This document shows positions 62,491 to 64,000 of a DNA stretch of 64,000 nucleotides, piece by piece. Each line of letters starts with the position of its first letter. The first letter of the stretch is position 1. Origin of the DNA: Salegentibacter agarivorans (GTDB lineage Bacteria > Bacteroidota > Bacteroidia > Flavobacteriales > Flavobacteriaceae); contig NZ_FOOH01000013.1 of NCBI RefSeq assembly GCF_900113135.1, forward strand, positions 62,001 to 126,000, read 5' to 3'. Made by a program: the position numbers and the translations under genes. Under the pieces are notes generated by a model, which worked only from the letters and a program-made list of their open reading frames with translations, searched no databases and was not told the DNA's origin.

Positions 62491-64000
62491 TTTTTATCTA
62501 TCATATCAACAAAATTAAACTTTCTTCCACTGAACAAACCTTTATCCGAAAGTTTTAGATCGGGAATTACTAGGAGCGCCATAAAGGAAAGTGTCATAAA
62601 AGGAGCTTTTAAGGTACTGCCTAAATCTTTGGCCATTTTATCTATTTCCTCGTATAATCTACCGGTTTCCCAACCATCCTTATCGCTAATTATCCCGGCA
62701 ATTGGTAGTGGAAGTGCTTTTTGCTCATTTCCATTCACGCTACAAATTCCTCCTTTATGCTTGATGATGAGGTTTACTGCGTTACAAATCTCTTCGTCTG
62801 ATGTCCCAACTGCGATAATATTATGAGAATCGTGTGCTACCGAGCTGGCAATCGCTCCATTTTTTAATCCGAAATTCTTTATAAATGCGACAGCAGGAGC
62901 TTTGTCCTCATACCGGTTAACCACCGTGATTTTTAAAATATCATTTTCAATATCAGAAATTAGTTCCCCGTCCTTTTCTAAAGCTTTCTGCTGAATTTCA
63001 TTAGTAATAAGTTCCCCATCCAGCGCTTCAATAACTTTAATAGTATTACCGGCTGCTTTTACTTTAAAATCTTCATGCGTTTTGGATGAAGTATGAAAAT
63101 TATTCGGCTTTTCGAATGGAGAAGATTTGATATGAGATTTACCATTTTCAGCAACTAATTCTCCGTCAATATAAGTTTGTAAAACTTCAAAATTGGTCAG
63201 GTCTTTTACAGCAATAAAGTCGGCGGGGTCGCCTACTTTTAATTGTCCGACTTCTAAATTATAGTGATTTATGGGATTGATACAAGCGACTTCCAGCACT
63301 TTAAAAACATCTATACCTTTAGCCACCGCCCGTGCACAAAGCTGGTTAATATGCCCTAAAACCAGGTCGTCTGGATGTTTATCATCAGAGCAAAACATCA
63401 TATTTTTATAATGTTCCGCCAGCAAATCTACAAGCGCTTCAAAGTTTTTAGCGGCGCTACCTTCGCGAATAAGTATTTTCATACCAAGGCCAAGCTTTTC
63501 CTCGGCTTCTTCAGCGGTATAACATTCGTGATCTGTAGAAATACCGGCTTCAGCATATTTTTTAGCGTCTTCTCCGCGCAACCCGGGTGCATGGCCATCG
63601 GTAGGTTTATTAAAATGTCTAGCCCACGCGATTTTCTTCATCACTTCTTCATCTTCGAAGATAACGCCGGGATAATTCATCATTTCCGCGAGATATTTTA
63701 TTTCAGGAAGTGCTAATAGATCTTTAATATCTTCAGCATTAATCACAGCTCCCGAAGTTTCAAAATTGGTAGCCGGAACACAGGAAGGCGCACCAAAATT
63801 AAATTTCAACGGACTTTTCTTTCCGTTTTCAATCATAAACTTAACGCCTTCTTTTCCCAAGACATTGGCAATCTCATGAGGATCTGAAACGGTGGCTACC
63901 GTACCGTGAATTCCAGCTAAACGGGCAAACTCGGTAGGCACCAGCATAGAACTTTCAATGTGTATATGTGCATCTATAAACCCAGGAAGCAAAAAGCTCT
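62487..64000 (-). CDS. ade: Adenine deaminase, 5' end beyond window
   Basis: Probable adenine deaminase that converts adenine to hypoxanthine, part of purine salvage. The metal-binding start [19 protein letters not shown] is at the right edge, followed by [14 protein letters not shown] and [35 protein letters not shown]. The end of the window interrupts the N-terminus; the family is usually ~540 residues, so about 40 residues are missing. The TTG at 63992 is inside the gene and is not a start. The 3' end overlaps the UDG-like gene by 4 bp, tail to tail. Confidence 0.92.
   Translation of the reverse strand, partial: SFLLPGFIDAHIHIESSMLVPTEFARLAGIHGTVATVSDPHEIANVLGKEGVKFMIENGKKSPLKFNFGAPSCVPATNFETSGAVINAEDIKDLLALPEIKYLAEMMNYPGVIFEDEEVMKKIAWARHFNKPTDGHAPGLRGEDAKKYAEAGISTDHECYTAEEAEEKLGLGMKILIREGSAAKNFEALVDLLAEHYKNMMFCSDDKHPDDLVLGHINQLCARAVAKGIDVFKVLEVACINPINHYNLEVGQLKVGDPADFIAVKDLTNFEVLQTYIDGELVAENGKSHIKSSPFEKPNNFHTSSKTHEDFKVKAAGNTIKVIEALDGELITNEIQQKALEKDGELISDIENDILKITVVNRYEDKAPAVAFIKNFGLKNGAIASSVAHDSHNIIAVGTSDEEICNAVNLIIKHKGGICSVNGNEQKALPLPIAGIISDKDGWETGRLYEEIDKMAKDLGSTLKAPFMTLSFMALLVIPDLKLSDKGLFSGRKFNFVDMIDKN

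Noticed and set aside
1-64000. CRISPR array or cas genes
   Set aside because: No set of regularly spaced direct repeats was seen. The repeated elements are irregularly scattered, palindromic, and not near cas genes.
1-64000. Every TAnnTTTG as a promoter
   Set aside because: The motif is short and frequent in AT-rich DNA. Only examples close to gene starts are listed, with low confidence when the -33 TTG is missing.

Overview
The window is AT-rich chromosomal DNA from a marine-type member of the Flavobacteriaceae (Bacteroidota), probably close to Gramella/Christiangramia, Salegentibacter or Zunongwangia. The evidence is the family content (DUF4175, DUF4254, DUF4837, DUF6341/6427-like proteins, DUF2807, GH3-like and Bacteroidota-type lipoproteins), the lack of clear Shine-Dalgarno sequences, promoters with a TAnnTTTG -7 box, and YbeY/MnmG flanked by GTTCCACGTGGAAC sites. 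Genus placement is inferred from remembered gene content, not from a search.

Layout. 1-3.7 kb: end of lepA, a RelE/ParE-type toxin-antitoxin pair, yebC, and a cation/proton antiporter with an RCK domain. 4-12.8 kb: a second RCK-linked antiporter, an MBL-fold hydrolase, three exported peptidases (S8, M1, S41) and rnpA. 12.8-17.1 kb: a GNAT acetyltransferase and rpiB diverge from rnr across an AT-rich ~0.66 kb gap with DnaA-box-like motifs, a candidate replication origin. 17.2-25.3 kb: a DUF2807 protein, LysE exporter, tRNA-Cys, folB, glnS, a YtxH/holin-like envelope operon, an SPFH protein and gltX. 25.4-34.4 kb: DUF4175 giant, ybeY, mnmG, methyltransferase, OmpH/Skp-like lipoprotein, DoxX protein, DNA polymerase III delta'. 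Two parS-like palindromes flank mnmG. 34.5-43 kb: pgk, LysM transglycosylase, DUF4837 lipoprotein, TatA, M23 peptidase, GH3-like protein and a DUF6909-like protein. 43-48 kb: surface polysaccharide genes (rfbC, rfbD, UDP-glucuronate decarboxylase, GT2, a PaaK/CapK-like adenylate-forming enzyme). 47.7-54.3 kb: purD, two small membrane-protein genes, a decayed gene plus an intact D12-class DNA adenine methyltransferase (probable remnant type II restriction-modification pair), DUF4254, a heptosyltransferase-like GT9 and a HAD protein. 54.4-64 kb: prolyl oligopeptidase, asd, mscL, alr, tdk, an unknown protein, rsmI, a uracil-DNA glycosylase-like gene and the 3' part of adenine deaminase.

Most genes are housekeeping or envelope functions: translation (lepA, glnS, gltX, mnmG, ybeY, rsmI, rnpA, rnr), cell wall and envelope turnover (alr, MltD-like, M23, S41, OmpH), and O-antigen or capsule precursors. 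The noncoding DNA is the more distinctive part. A family of ~65-85 bp palindromic repeats, ending CGTCA...TGACG, recurs at seven places, and four copies sit in the loop of longer terminator-like stems between genes. Together the parS-like sites, the DnaA-box cluster and rnpA/mnmG suggest an origin-proximal location.

I did not find a convincing new multi-gene system. The best leads are the candidate oriC/parS region, the broken restriction-modification pair, the repeat family, and the DUF6909-like protein with a nucleosidase-like C-terminus.
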